Source: Brevibacillus humidisoli (GTDB lineage Bacteria; Bacillota; Bacilli; Brevibacillales; Brevibacillaceae). From it: a stretch of 64,000 bases of DNA. Shown in pieces: positions 16,193 to 24,550 of this stretch. The position numbers were made by a program, and so were the translations under genes. The notes under the pieces are model-generated. The model ran no database searches and was not told the origin of the DNA. It was given only the letters and a program-made list of their open reading frames with translations. The stretch lies in the NCBI RefSeq assembly GCF_020923435.1, contig NZ_CP087263.1, positions 2,003,970 to 2,067,969 of the forward strand. Direction: 5' to 3'. Each line of letters starts with the position of its first letter. Positions within the stretch are counted from its first letter, which is position 1.

Positions 16193-16882
16193 CTATTGCA
16201 GCCGTTTACTAATCTTGGCCACATACCGCTGTGTTTCGCGAGGCAGCAGGTACGCCTTCTCTTCCAAGTCGGCATCCGTCCTGATCCCCAAGCGATCAAT
16301 ACGACCCGGACCGGCATTATATGCCGCGAGGGCAACCTTGACATGACCGTTGTATCTGTCGAGCAGCTGCTTCAAATAACGTGTGCCTGCCGCTATATTC
16401 TCTGCGGGATCGTACGGGTTTCGCACGCCCAGCATCTGCGCTGTGCGGTCCATCAACTGCATCAAGCCCTTTGCTCCTGCTCGTGATGTGGCAGACGGTT
16501 GGAAGTTGGACTCGGCCCAGACCACCTCACGCACCAGCTCCATCGCAACGCCAAAGCGCTGGGCGGCCTGGCGAATCAGTTGTTCAATCTGTGACCTTCC
16601 GGCAGCTACCAGTCGAGGCGACCAGGAGTCGATATGTGAGGGATGGAAAGCGCCAGTCAATCGGTCAATGTCGCTGCGAGCTGGTCTGCCATCTAGCTCA
16701 GCCAGGATCTGTTCGGCAGCGATAACCCGCTTGCCAGGGACACCACTATCCAGTTCCTCAGCGAGAAACTGAGAGAAATCTCTCAGCGATGAACTAGTCG
16801 ACATTTCACCGGGTTGAGTACCCGATGCAGCCGACTGTCCCGTTATCTGCTTCCACAAGTAGTAGCGCAAATCGATGTTCAT
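16193..16882 (-). CDS. Lytic transglycosylase, SLT family
   Basis: Probable murein lytic transglycosylase, cleaving the MurNAc-GlcNAc bond. The 229-residue protein has a low-complexity N-terminal part and a C-terminal SLT domain (about 110-225): [20 protein letters not shown] with the catalytic glutamate, [35 protein letters not shown] and [13 protein letters not shown]. No signal peptide or anchor is visible, similar to the phage/CwlQ-like YjbJ of B. subtilis, so export is unexplained. It lies between a tRNA unit and the two secreted-protein genes and has its own terminator. Confidence 0.88.
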   Translation of the reverse strand: MNIDLRYYLWKQITGQSAASGTQPGEMSTSSSLRDFSQFLAEELDSGVPGKRVIAAEQILAELDGRPARSDIDRLTGAFHPSHIDSWSPRLVAAGRSQIEQLIRQAAQRFGVAMELVREVVWAESNFQPSATSRAGAKGLMQLMDRTAQMLGVRNPYDPAENIAAGTRYLKQLLDRYNGHVKVALAAYNAGPGRIDRLGIRTDADLEEKAYLLPRETQRYVAKISKRLQ

Positions 16883-16984
16883 TCGTACACCAGCCTCTGA
16901 GAAAGTAGAGAAAGAGCTTTTCTGTTATACCGTTATTATAAATGTCCCGAGCTGCTGCACCAAGATGGACAAAGCGACAAAGTC

Positions 16985-17017
16985 AAAAAAACTCCTCATA
17001 TCAATGAGGAGTTTTTT
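16985..17017 (-). terminator. Terminator after tRNA-Pro
   Basis: ACTCCTCAT and ATGAGGAGT (16991-17012) with loop ATCA; minus strand continues TTTTTTTGACTTTG. The plus strand also carries a T tract. Confidence 0.85.
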
Positions 17018-17031
17018 TATGTAATGGTAGA

Positions 17032-17108
17032 TGGTCGGAATGCAGGGATTTGAACCCTGGACCTCACCCACCCCAAGGGTGCGCGCTACCGGGCTGCGCC
17101 ACATCCCG
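17032..17108 (-). tRNA. tRNA-Pro (anticodon GGG)
   Basis: A 77-nt cloverleaf on the minus strand, with CCA encoded. Acceptor CGGGATG pairs with CATTCCG (one G-U). The anticodon arm is CACCC, loop TTGGGGT, GGGTG, so the anticodon is GGG (reads CCC and CCU). The T arm has GGTTCAAATCC. It stands alone, followed by its own terminator; the usual proline UGG isoacceptor must be elsewhere. Confidence 0.96.
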
Positions 17109-17223
17109 ACTACACACATGAAAGTATACACAATGACCAAAGAAAAGTCAAGATAAAACTTTACCATTACTAAACATTTTTATAAACTGCCGCAACTCCA
17201 GTAAACATCAATCTTGTTAGCGA

Positions 17224-17787
17224 TCAATCCTTGATTAAGCTGAACACTTCTGCCCTCGCTGCGCTGTCGTTGGCAAAGATACCTCGTACGGCAGACGTAA
17301 CGGTAACCGCTCCCGGCTTTTTCACGCCACGCATCGCCATGCACATGTGTTCCGCTTCGATAACGACAACAACACCATGTGGCTCCAGTTTTTTCATGAT
17401 CGCATCCGCAACCGTAGCCGTGATCCGCTCCTGCAGTTGTGGTCTGCGGGCGACCGCTTCTACAGCCCGTGCCAACTTGCTCAGTCCGACCACGCGTCCT
17501 CCCTGAGGAATGTATGCCACGTGCGCTTTGCCGAAAAACGGTACCAAATGATGTTCGCACATGGAGAAAAACGGGATGTCCTTCACCAGAACCATTTCCT
17601 CGTGTTCTTCGCTGAAAATCGTGCTGAAGTATTCTTCCTCGTCAATCCGCATTCCTTCAAACACTTCAGCGTACATTTTGGCTACCCGCTTAGGGGTGTC
17701 CAACAGTCCTTCTCGATCCGGGTTTTCCCCTACCGCTTCCAGAATCATGCGTACTGCTTGTTGGATCTTTTCCAAATCGACACTCAT
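17224..17787 (-). CDS. folE: GTP cyclohydrolase I
   Basis: Turns GTP into 7,8-dihydroneopterin triphosphate, the first step of folate synthesis. The 187-residue protein has the zinc-binding and catalytic motifs: [20 protein letters not shown] (about 72-91, zinc Cys and His), [47 protein letters not shown] with the second zinc cysteine and [13 protein letters not shown] at 17787 follows AGGAGGTAGAAAG. In B. subtilis it is mtrA, co-transcribed with mtrB; that link is broken here. Confidence 0.96.
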   Translation of the reverse strand: MSVDLEKIQQAVRMILEAVGENPDREGLLDTPKRVAKMYAEVFEGMRIDEEEYFSTIFSEEHEEMVLVKDIPFFSMCEHHLVPFFGKAHVAYIPQGGRVVGLSKLARAVEAVARRPQLQERITATVADAIMKKLEPHGVVVVIEAEHMCMAMRGVKKPGAVTVTSAVRGIFANDSAARAEVFSLIKD

Positions 17788-17934
17788 CTTTCTACCTCCT
17801 GACCCCTACAACAAACAACAAGCCCATCTTACCACATAATGCAAAAAAAACGCAAAAGAGTGGTGTGCTTTATCGCCAATGCTAACGTGCTGCTTCGATT
17901 GGATATGCTGTATTCATTGATCCGATGCGGACGA

Positions 17935-17966
17935 AGAAAAAGCACCTGATGTCTTGCTCAGGTGCT
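17935..17966 (-). terminator. Terminator after the HU gene
   Basis: Minus-strand AGCACCTGA and TCAGGTGCT (17941-17966) followed by TTTTTCTT. Confidence 0.88.
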
Positions 17967-18016
17967 TTCTTTTTCCTTACTTGCACGGTCCTATGTATAG
18001 ACCATTTTGCTACCGA

Positions 18017-18289
18017 TTAACGAATAACGTCACGGAGTGCTTTCCCTGGCTTAAAAGCAGGAACTTTGCTAGATGCGATTTCGATCTCTTCGCCGGTTTG
18101 CGGGTTGCGCCCTTTGCGAGCTGCACGCTCACGGACTTCGAAGTTACCGAAGCCGATCAGTTGGACTTTGTCACCTGCTTTCAGAGCGTCAGCAATTGCG
18201 TCAAGAACTGCGTCAACTGCTTTCGTTGCATCCTTCTTGGTGAGTTCGGTGGTTTCTGCCACTTTCGCGATCAGTTCAGTCTTGTTCAT
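18017..18289 (-). CDS. hup: DNA-binding protein HU
   Basis: Histone-like dimer that bends and compacts DNA. Start at ATG 18289 ([12 protein letters not shown]), after GGGGAGGTGAAGAAAGAC; an in-frame GTG four codons earlier overlaps that site. The 90-residue protein has the canonical [19 protein letters not shown] (about 40-58), the beta-arm [15 protein letters not shown] and [12 protein letters not shown]. Own terminator, so probably monocistronic and strongly expressed. B. subtilis hbs is likewise next to spoIVA. Confidence 0.97.
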   Translation of the reverse strand: MNKTELIAKVAETTELTKKDATKAVDAVLDAIADALKAGDKVQLIGFGNFEVRERAARKGRNPQTGEEIEIASSKVPAFKPGKALRDVIR

Positions 18290-18474
18290 GTCTTTCTTCA
18301 CCTCCCCTCAAGGAGTTGTCGACAACTGTTTCCGTTTATGGTTATTACACTGTCTTTACAGAAACGATAGATTTTATACGCTTATTGGCTGTTTTTACCG
18401 CTCTGACAAGCTAATAGTAATACACCATTTGCATAAATTCAAGCCCTTTCCTGTCGAAATCTAGGGAAATGACG

Positions 18475-18504
18475 AAAAAAAGGCTTCTAGCATCGCTAGA
18501 AGCC
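18475..18504 (-). terminator. Terminator after spoIVA
   Basis: Minus-strand GGCTTCTAGC, loop GAT, GCTAGAAGCC (18482-18504), then TTTTTTT. Confidence 0.92.
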
Positions 18505-18542
18505 TTTTGCTTTGTATGAGAATGCTGTTGATAGCCTCTCTG

Positions 18543-20021
18543 TTATAGAATAATCGCGATCAAGCCGCCTGATCCTTCGTTGATGATCCTGCCTAACGTC
18601 TCCTGCAGCTTATAGCGTGCGTTGTCAGGCATCATCGTAATCTTGGCCTGAATACCTTCCCGTACAATTGAATGCAGCGAGCGGCCAAAGATATCAGAAT
18701 TCCAGATCGAGAGCGGATCTTTGTCGAAATCTTGCATCAGGTAACGTACCAGTTCTTCACTCTGTTTCTCCGTTCCGATGATCGGAGCGAACTCTGATTC
18801 TACATCGACCCGGATCATGTGTATCGAAGGCGCGGTTGCTTTCAAGCGAACCCCAAATCGTGACCCCTGACGTATCATCTCCGGTTCATCCAGGGACATT
18901 TCATGCAGAGATGGTGCCGCGATGCCATAACCGGTGGACCTCACCATGTGGAGTGCTTCTGCCACTTGATCATACTCGCGCTTGGCATGGGAGAATTCCT
19001 GCATGATTTTTAACAATTGGTCTTTTCCTTTAATCTCGACGCCCACGATTTCCATCAGGATCTGGTCGTACAGCTCATCTGGTGCATACAGGTCGATCTC
19101 TGCCACCCCCTGCCCCATCTGCATCCCAGACAAGATGGCACGATCGACGAAATCATATTCACTGAAGAATCCCACCACGCGATCAACATCACGCAGCCGG
19201 CGGATATCCTTTACTGTTTCCCGAACCGCATCTTCATAATTCTGACGCAGCCAGTGACCATTCTCCAGCACCATCACCCAACTGGGCAGGTTCACATTCA
19301 CTTCGTGAACCGGGAACTCAAACAATACCTCGCGCATGATCAGCAGAACTTCCTGCTCCGTCATTTGATCGACGGAGAGGGCGACGACTGGCACATCGTG
19401 CTTTTCCTGGAGTTCCTGCCGCAATTGCTGGGTCTCTTCCGAACGCGGCCGGGTAGAGTTGACGAGAATTACAAATGGTTTGCCTACTTCACGCAGTTCG
19501 TTGATTACCCGTTCCTCAGCGTCGATATATCCGTGACGAGGTATTTCCGCGATGGAACCATCCGTGGTTACCACAACGCCGATCGTAGAGTGTTCCTGAA
19601 TGACCTTGCGGGTGCCTACCTCAGCGGCTTCTTCAAAAGGTACAGGCTCTTCGTACCACGGGGTATTTACCATGCGGGGGCCATTCTCATCTTCAAAACC
19701 TTTTGCCCCGACCACGGTATAGCCTACACAATCGACCAGCCGGACATTGACACTCAGTCCTTCCGTAACGTTGACAGAGACGGCCTGATTCGGAACGAAC
19801 TTGGGTTCCGTGGTCATAATCGTCCGACCGGATGCACTTTGTGGCAGTTCGTCAATCGCCCGAATCCGATCCGCTTCAGAGGGAATGTTCGGAATAACAA
19901 CCTGCTCCATAAAGCGCTTGATAAAGGTCGATTTTCCGGTACGGACCGGCCCGACTACGCCGAGATAAATGTCACCGCCGGTACGTTCCGCAATGTCTTT
20001 AAAAATATCGTTACGTTCCAC
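18543..20021 (-). CDS. spoIVA: Stage IV sporulation protein A (coat morphogenetic ATPase)
   Basis: ATPase that polymerises on the outer forespore membrane and forms the base of the coat; made in the mother cell. The 492-residue protein has DIFKDIAERTGGDIYLGVVG at the N-terminus, Walker A GPVRTGKSTF (about 24-33), the long GTPase-like domain with LVDCVGYTV and VTTDGSI, and the C-terminal anchoring end GRIINEGSGGLIAIIL. Start is GTG at 20021, 7 nt after AAGGAGG. Full length and very conserved. Confidence 0.97.
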   Translation of the reverse strand: MERNDIFKDIAERTGGDIYLGVVGPVRTGKSTFIKRFMEQVVIPNIPSEADRIRAIDELPQSASGRTIMTTEPKFVPNQAVSVNVTEGLSVNVRLVDCVGYTVVGAKGFEDENGPRMVNTPWYEEPVPFEEAAEVGTRKVIQEHSTIGVVVTTDGSIAEIPRHGYIDAEERVINELREVGKPFVILVNSTRPRSEETQQLRQELQEKHDVPVVALSVDQMTEQEVLLIMREVLFEFPVHEVNVNLPSWVMVLENGHWLRQNYEDAVRETVKDIRRLRDVDRVVGFFSEYDFVDRAILSGMQMGQGVAEIDLYAPDELYDQILMEIVGVEIKGKDQLLKIMQEFSHAKREYDQVAEALHMVRSTGYGIAAPSLHEMSLDEPEMIRQGSRFGVRLKATAPSIHMIRVDVESEFAPIIGTEKQSEELVRYLMQDFDKDPLSIWNSDIFGRSLHSIVREGIQAKITMMPDNARYKLQETLGRIINEGSGGLIAIIL

Positions 20022-20160
20022 CTTAAATGACCTCCTTGTGTTTGTCTATTTCTACTCTATGACTGTTTTTCCGATTTATCCCTCGCAGACCAGTGTTGCG
20101 GAGCGAGTCTTGTACTAGAGTCTGGACAGTACCAATATATGTGTAAATTCGATTCCTAGA

Positions 20161-20197
20161 ACAAAAAAAGCGATCTCTTTAGGAAGAGACCGCTTTT
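20161..20197 (-). terminator. Terminator after the YphF-like lipoprotein gene
   Basis: Minus-strand AAAGCGGTCTCTT and AAGAGATCGCTTT (20167-20196) with one mismatch, followed by TTTTG. Confidence 0.85.
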
Positions 20198-20205
20198 CAT
20201 GGGGA

Positions 20206-20943
20206 CTACTGCTTGTATAGAACCGGTTGGTCATTTTTCATCGTGTAAGCAAATGATTTGATCGGCACAAATAACGACTCTCTGGCCAGGATGTGACGGG
20301 GGTCGGTATTCTCCGGCACCGTAGCGTTCGTACTGCGGATCACGGCTGCAATATCAGCCCCGTAATCAATGCCGACGACTCCCTGATTACTGATTACGAA
20401 CGGCAGCAATTGATTCGTAACCAAACTTTCCACCTGCTGCTCATCACGGTTTAATTTGTTAAAGTCAACGATGTGATAACCGCTCGCTACTTCCTGTCCA
20501 ATCGGCCACTCTTCGTGGTTTCCGTAAAACCGGTTCACGGCAAGCTGCACATCGGCCACTTGACTGACAATACCGAGATGGATTAACCGCACAGTCGGTT
20601 TGGTCTCCACGTCAATCAATACGTACTTGTACATGCCGCCTTTCTCAAACGAATTGCCGGGATAATCCGGCAGGTACTTCGGGATCAGTTTTTTAAAGTC
20701 GATCTCATACTTCTCAAAGATCGGGGTATCGAACTCTTTGGTAACAATCGGCAATACCCCTTGATCTGCCTGATACTGCTCGATCGCCTTTTGTGTCATC
20801 TCCAGATAAACGGTGCTAGGCACCTGATTCTCGGCGCGACGCTCCTCTGGATAGAGGCAGCCGCCAAGCAAAAAAGAGAGGAGCAGCAGCCAAACGGCAG
20901 CGGGCAAGTATCGATTGATTGCAGCCGTCGTCATCGGGTCCAT
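20206..20943 (-). CDS. YphF-like lipoprotein of unknown function
   Basis: A 245-residue lipoprotein: signal segment about 11-28 and lipobox LLGGC (about 25-29), then an extracytoplasmic domain. The mature part has YLEMTQKAIEQYQADQGVLP, a motif like those of periodically repeated secretion-linked N-termini, and KYLPDYPGNSFEKGGMYKYV. Position directly beyond spoIVA, size and lipobox fit B. subtilis YphF (inference from synteny). It precedes two ferredoxin genes by 5 nt, suggesting one operon. Function unknown; a spore-related envelope role is possible from context. Confidence 0.82.
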   Translation of the reverse strand: MDPMTTAAINRYLPAAVWLLLLSFLLGGCLYPEERRAENQVPSTVYLEMTQKAIEQYQADQGVLPIVTKEFDTPIFEKYEIDFKKLIPKYLPDYPGNSFEKGGMYKYVLIDVETKPTVRLIHLGIVSQVADVQLAVNRFYGNHEEWPIGQEVASGYHIVDFNKLNRDEQQVESLVTNQLLPFVISNQGVVGIDYGADIAAVIRSTNATVPENTDPRHILARESLFVPIKSFAYTMKNDQPVLYKQ

Positions 20944-20948
20944 CCTTT

Positions 20949-21296
20949 CTACAGATCCTCAGATTGCTGCTGTTTCTCGCGCTCAAGCGCAGCAGCAACC
21001 ACTGATTTCAGTTTGTTCTCGTGCAGGCGAACGGTACAGTCTGTGTCCGTCAACCTGGTTTGGCAGGCTAGGCGGATGCCGGCGTTCAGGTCGGCTTCTC
21101 TCATCTTGCGCCGTTCCAGTATGGTAGGCGGAGAAACGGTGCCTTGGTCAATGCTCACTTTACACATGTGGCAGGATGCGTGTCCGCCACATCGCTGCGG
21201 AATCACAACGCGGGCCGAGCGTGCCAAGCTGATCAACGATTGGCCGCTGCGACCCTTGACTATTTTACCTGATGGAAGAAACGTTACTTTTGCCAT
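20949..21296 (-). CDS. 2Fe-2S ferredoxin (first of a tandem pair)
   Basis: Plant-type 2Fe-2S electron carrier. In 115 residues it has the CGGHASCHMC cluster loop (about 36-45) and the fourth cysteine in RLACQTRL near 78, followed by a charged helix AAALEREKQQQSEDL absent from classic ferredoxins. The spacing between the first two cysteines (CGGHASC, x5) differs slightly from the classic Cx4Cx2C pattern of its neighbour, as in HcaC/XylT-like or bacterial 2Fe-2S proteins of this type. It lies 12 nt after the second ferredoxin gene and 5 nt before the lipoprotein gene. Redox partner unknown. Confidence 0.87.
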   Translation of the reverse strand: MAKVTFLPSGKIVKGRSGQSLISLARSARVVIPQRCGGHASCHMCKVSIDQGTVSPPTILERRKMREADLNAGIRLACQTRLTDTDCTVRLHENKLKSVVAAALEREKQQQSEDL

Positions 21297-21308
21297 CTGT
21301 TGTCCCTC

Positions 21309-21605
21309 TCAATACGGCACATGGGCGAGTGTAATCTTGCCCGGCCGTTTGATCTGGATCTGACAGCCCAATCGAAACCCCGCCGACCGTTCCGTTTTCT
21401 TCAATCTGAGCTTCTCTTCTTGGGTCACATCGTTGAGGAATTCCGCTCCCTCTACCACTTTCGTTCGACACTGGGCACAGATGCCTCTCTCACAGGCGTA
21501 CCCCCACGATATCTTGTATTGTTTGGCAAGTTTCACAATCGTTTGATCGATTACCGGTGGCAGCTGCTGCGTCCCGCTACGGGTAACCAGAGTAAGTGTT
21601 TCCAC
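21309..21605 (-). CDS. 2Fe-2S ferredoxin (second of a tandem pair)
   Basis: Small electron carrier of 98 residues with ACERGICAQC (cluster cysteines about 38, 43 and 46) and GFRLGCQIQ (fourth cysteine near 81). The N-terminal LTLVTRSGTQQLP and TIVKLAKQYKISWGYACE resemble VanB/chloroplast-type ferredoxins. Transcribed together with the first ferredoxin and the lipoprotein gene. Two paralogous but clearly different ferredoxins in tandem suggests they serve a short electron chain or different partners (inference). No reductase gene is adjacent. Confidence 0.88.
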   Translation of the reverse strand: METLTLVTRSGTQQLPPVIDQTIVKLAKQYKISWGYACERGICAQCRTKVVEGAEFLNDVTQEEKLRLKKTERSAGFRLGCQIQIKRPGKITLAHVPY

Positions 21606-21616
21606 GATTCAGCCTC

Positions 21617-21805
21617 CTAAGCAAATATGACAATCACGATCATAAAAAAAACCGCTATCAGCATAAGAAAAGCAGTCGTTTTCATCAGAAATACGGCCAA
21701 TCTATTGGTAAGCTTTCGTGTAAAGATCATCAGGAAGTTGCAAAGAAACATTAAAGCAATTGCCACCATCGAAATATTCATTTTTGTCATCGGATCAATA
21801 GCCAT
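21617..21805 (-). CDS. YphE-like small membrane protein (DUF2768 type)
   Basis: Start placed at ATG 21805 (MAIDPMTKMNISM); an upstream extension would add a cysteine-rich, non-family segment. The 62-residue protein has two membrane helices (about 9-27 and 40-61), split by the short RKLTNR loop. B. subtilis YphE, a DUF2768 protein, occupies the same place between yphF and gpsA and has this design; it is tied to sporulation by regulation only. Here the two ferredoxin genes intervene between it and the lipoprotein gene. No enzymatic motif. Confidence 0.75.
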   Translation of the reverse strand: MAIDPMTKMNISMVAIALMFLCNFLMIFTRKLTNRLAVFLMKTTAFLMLIAVFFMIVIVIFA

Positions 21806-21925
21806 ACCAAACGAGCATCCTTTTCTCTTTTTGCATTTATTATAGCATACACCGGGACACGAACCTAGTATCGGACACTCGCATAAACTATTCCGATGAT
21901 GACTGGTCATTGGAGGGATGGTTAC

Positions 21926-22423
21926 ATGAACAGGCGAAAATGGCGAAACCCTTACCTACCGATTCACAAACAGAATGAACGCAGTGAGGCCGACCCCGTA
22001 AGCCCGTCGCTTGCCGGTTCACTGGCCGTTAGACCGAAGAAACCGGCGTTGGTACCGGCTGATCTACGGACGTCCGTATCACGCATGCGCTCCAACATCA
22101 AGGGGATTAGCAGCACGATCCGTCAAGTGGAAGAGACCATGGATACGATCTACGGAGCGATGGAGATGCTGGATTCACTCGGGAAGTCTGGGACGCGTCC
22201 TTCTCCTCCCGCTCAAACTGCGGCGAACCGATCAACGCCCCAATCAGATGAGGAAAAGCACCCGCTCGGTGAGTCAACGAGTTCCTCAACAGGATCACAG
22301 TCCGGCAACGGCTTGGGAAATCTTGATGTGAATCAGCTGTTGGCCATTCTGCAATCTCCGCTCGTACAAAATCTGCTCAGCCAACAATCCGGAGGCCCAA
22401 CCAAACGAAAAAAAGAGGGGTAA
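21926..22423 (+). CDS. Unknown soluble 165-residue protein
   Basis: Not recognised. ATG at 21926 is 7 nt after GGAGGGA. The N-terminal 35 residues are basic (MNRRKWRNPYLPIHKQNE), the centre has a predicted coiled coil (SRMRSNIKGISSTIRQVEET, about 54-73, then MDTIYGAMEMLDSL), the middle is low-complexity S/T/P/Q/G-rich, and the C-terminal helix is LDVNQLLAILQSPLVQNLLS. It is the only plus-strand gene for 15 kb on either side and has its own terminator. The layout resembles small spore- or coat-associated proteins of Bacillales such as the YppG-like ones (weak inference). Confidence 0.8.
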   Translation: MNRRKWRNPYLPIHKQNERSEADPVSPSLAGSLAVRPKKPALVPADLRTSVSRMRSNIKGISSTIRQVEETMDTIYGAMEMLDSLGKSGTRPSPPAQTAANRSTPQSDEEKHPLGESTSSSTGSQSGNGLGNLDVNQLLAILQSPLVQNLLSQQSGGPTKRKKEG

Positions 22424-22440
22424 AGTGCCCCCTCTTTTTT
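22411..22440 (+). terminator. Terminator after the plus-strand unknown gene
   Basis: AAAAGAGGGG (22411-22420) and CCCCTCTTTT (22429-22438), then TT; the gene's TAA stop is in the loop. Confidence 0.85.
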
Positions 22441-22554
22441 CGTCTTGCTTACTGTAGGCCAGCCATGTCCCTGTAGAGCCATGATTGTTCCTAGTCATAC
22501 TGTATGTGATTTGATGCATGAAGGAACAGGCATAACCGCCCAATTGTGTCGCCT

Positions 22555-22812
22555 TTATTTCAGTAGTTTGGCAAGTGACTGCAAGTCGTTTGGATTGATT
22601 TGTTTCTCGCGAATTAAACCGACAATTCGGTCCTCCTTCTCTTGGGAGATGGCGGTACCGCTCAAGCCTGCAATCATCTTGATCAGCTTCCGTAGTTTGT
22701 CCTCATCAGAAAAGTCCTGCATGGTAAGTCCGCTGGCAATACTGCGAATCTGCCCCTCATCTACCTTCCCCTGCAGTTTATCCAGCAACCGACGCGACAC
22801 GTTATTCTCCAC
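22555..22812 (-). CDS. Stage VI sporulation protein F-like protein
   Basis: Start is the GTG at 22812, 5 nt after AAGGAGGAG; the longer frame upstream is arginine-rich filler. The 85-residue helical protein has QIRSIASGLTMQDFSDEDKL and RKLIKMIAGLSGTAISQEKE, the duplicated helical layout of the SpoVIF family (B. subtilis YjcC/SpoVIF, 87 residues, a coat assembly factor). Call is by pattern memory, with size and sporulation context in support. It lies 76 nt after gpsA. Confidence 0.7.
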   Translation of the reverse strand: MENNVSRRLLDKLQGKVDEGQIRSIASGLTMQDFSDEDKLRKLIKMIAGLSGTAISQEKEDRIVGLIREKQINPNDLQSLAKLLK

Positions 22813-22888
22813 ACTAACTCCTCCTTCGCCTAGAGTTCTCCTTATCCTATGTGGAAAGAGGAAAGTGTGTGCAGATGTACTCGCGCTC

Positions 22889-23911
22889 TTACCCCTGATA
22901 GAGATCTTCCATCTCCATCGTCGCATCTCGAGCCATCAATTCTTCTACACCCTGGCGCGGAGATTTCTGATCGAACAAAATATGGTACAGGACCTGGGTG
23001 ATCGGCATCCGTACTTGCTCACGCCTGGAGAGGGCCATAGCTGCCTTGGTCGTTCGGACTCCCTCGACAACCATTCCCATCCGCTCCAAGACATCGTCCA
23101 GCTTTTGGCCTTCCCCGAGCAGATAACCAGCGCGCCAGTTGCGGCTGTGACGGCTTGTACAGGTCACGACCAGGTCGCCCACTCCGGCAAGACCGGAAAA
23201 AGTAAGTGGATTGGCGCCCAGCTTTACACCAAGTCGGCTAATCTCCGTCAGACCACGGGTGAGCAGCGCTGCTTTGGCATTATCACCAAACCCGAGGCCG
23301 TCCGACATCCCGGCGCCAAGCGCAATGATGTTTTTTAATGCTCCGGCAATCTCTGCCCCCACCATATCGGGATTTGTGTATACGCGAAAATATGTATTCA
23401 TCAGCAATTCCTGTGCCTGTCGGCCGCTTGCCTGACTTTCCGATGCGACGACCACGGTGGTCGGAGAACGCCTAATCACTTCCTCTGCATGACTAGGGCC
23501 TGTCAGCACCACCAGTCTGTCACCGATCTCTCTCGGCACTTCTTCACGAATGACATCCGACATTCGCTTCAAGCTATCCAGTTCCAACCCCTTTGTCGCA
23601 TGTACAATCAGTACATCTGTTCGTAAAAAAGGGGCAAGCTGTCGGACAATCTGGCGCATCGCATGAGAAGGAAGAGCGAGCAGCAGTACATCCGCGCTCT
23701 TCACGGCGGTCTCGAGATCGGTTTCCGCTTTGAGCGAAGGAGCCAGCGTCACATCAGGCAAGTATTTTTGGTTCGTCTGGTGCGTATTGATCTCATCCGC
23801 CATACGGGGGTCCCGCACCCAGAGCGTGACCTCGTGCCGGTTGTCGGCACATACCGAAGCCAGCGCGGTTCCCCAACTGCCTGCACCGATGACGGCTATC
23901 TTTTTGGTCAA
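22889..23911 (-). CDS. gpsA: Glycerol-3-phosphate dehydrogenase [NAD(P)+]
   Basis: Reduces dihydroxyacetone phosphate to glycerol-3-phosphate for phospholipids. The 340-residue enzyme has the N-terminal Rossmann motif IAVIGAGSWGTALA (4-17), LPSHAMR, HATKGLE, VLTGPSHAEEV, the catalytic GALKNIIALGAGMSDGLGFG and GLAGVGDLVVTCTS. The start codon is TTG at 23911, after GGAGGAGACGCGT; no ATG fits. It lies 16 nt after plsY, whose product uses glycerol-3-phosphate. A spore-related gene follows. Confidence 0.96.
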   Translation of the reverse strand: MTKKIAVIGAGSWGTALASVCADNRHEVTLWVRDPRMADEINTHQTNQKYLPDVTLAPSLKAETDLETAVKSADVLLLALPSHAMRQIVRQLAPFLRTDVLIVHATKGLELDSLKRMSDVIREEVPREIGDRLVVLTGPSHAEEVIRRSPTTVVVASESQASGRQAQELLMNTYFRVYTNPDMVGAEIAGALKNIIALGAGMSDGLGFGDNAKAALLTRGLTEISRLGVKLGANPLTFSGLAGVGDLVVTCTSRHSRNWRAGYLLGEGQKLDDVLERMGMVVEGVRTTKAAMALSRREQVRMPITQVLYHILFDQKSPRQGVEELMARDATMEMEDLYQG

Positions 23912-23927
23912 AACGCGTCTCCTCCGT

Positions 23928-24539
23928 TCAGTTTAGTTTTCGACTAGACCGCTCTCCCAGTTTACGCTCTTTTCCCTCGAGCAGATTGACGATATTGGAG
24001 TAGTGTCTGATGTATGCAAAAAAGGTGACCAGCAGGCTTACCCAGACGTAGGCTAATTCACTGCCGAATAGATAGAGGAATAAGGGAAATATGGTAACAT
24101 AGACCAAAGAACCAACTGATACGTAACGGGTAACATAAATGACGACGACCGTGATCAGAGCAGAAAGGAGAAATGACGTTGGAGAGAGCCCGATTGAGAC
24201 GCCGAGGGCGGTAGCAATACCCTTACCTCCCCGAAAACCAAAAAACAGCGGCCAATTGTGTCCGATGATCGCGAAAATTCCAGCGAATGCGTACACGACA
24301 GGGTTGCCGTCTGTGAGCCAATGAGCTGCTCCCATCGCGGCTAGTCCCTTTACGGCGTCCAGGATCAAAACAACAATGGCAGGACCGGTGCCCAGCACGC
24401 GCAGTGTGTTGGTAGCGCCCGCATTGCCGCTTCCCTGCGTCCGGATATCAATCCCGGCTAATTTTTTCCCCAACAGGTAACTAAAGCTGATCGACCCTAA
24501 CAGGTAGCTGATCACAAGACTGGCAAGCCAGTTCATCAT
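23928..24539 (-). CDS. plsY: Glycerol-3-phosphate acyltransferase PlsY
   Basis: Membrane enzyme that acylates glycerol-3-phosphate from acyl-phosphate. The 203-residue protein has five or so membrane segments and the family's cytoplasmic motifs: GSISFSYLLGK (15-25), RTQGSGNAGATNTLR (34-48), VLDAVKG, HNWPLFFGFRGGKGIATALG with the phosphate-binding GGKG, and RYVSVGSL. Basic C-terminal tail. It stands directly before gpsA in one unit and 11 nt after der. Confidence 0.95.
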   Translation of the reverse strand: MMNWLASLVISYLLGSISFSYLLGKKLAGIDIRTQGSGNAGATNTLRVLGTGPAIVVLILDAVKGLAAMGAAHWLTDGNPVVYAFAGIFAIIGHNWPLFFGFRGGKGIATALGVSIGLSPTSFLLSALITVVVIYVTRYVSVGSLVYVTIFPLFLYLFGSELAYVWVSLLVTFFAYIRHYSNIVNLLEGKERKLGERSSRKLN

Positions 24540-24550
24540 ATACCCTCTCC

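Noticed and set aside
17032-17108. tRNA-Pro as an integration site for a mobile island
   Set aside because: No integrase, no repeated tRNA 3' end and no compositional break that can be seen by eye.
16925-17167. 80-codon frame on the minus strand across 16925-17167
   Set aside because: It contains the whole tRNA-Pro gene and its terminator, and lacks a ribosome-binding site.
20022-20160. Sigma-E-type promoter for spoIVA (CATAGAGT-like -10)
   Set aside because: Only a partial match with poor spacing to a -35; expected from biology but not shown by the sequence.
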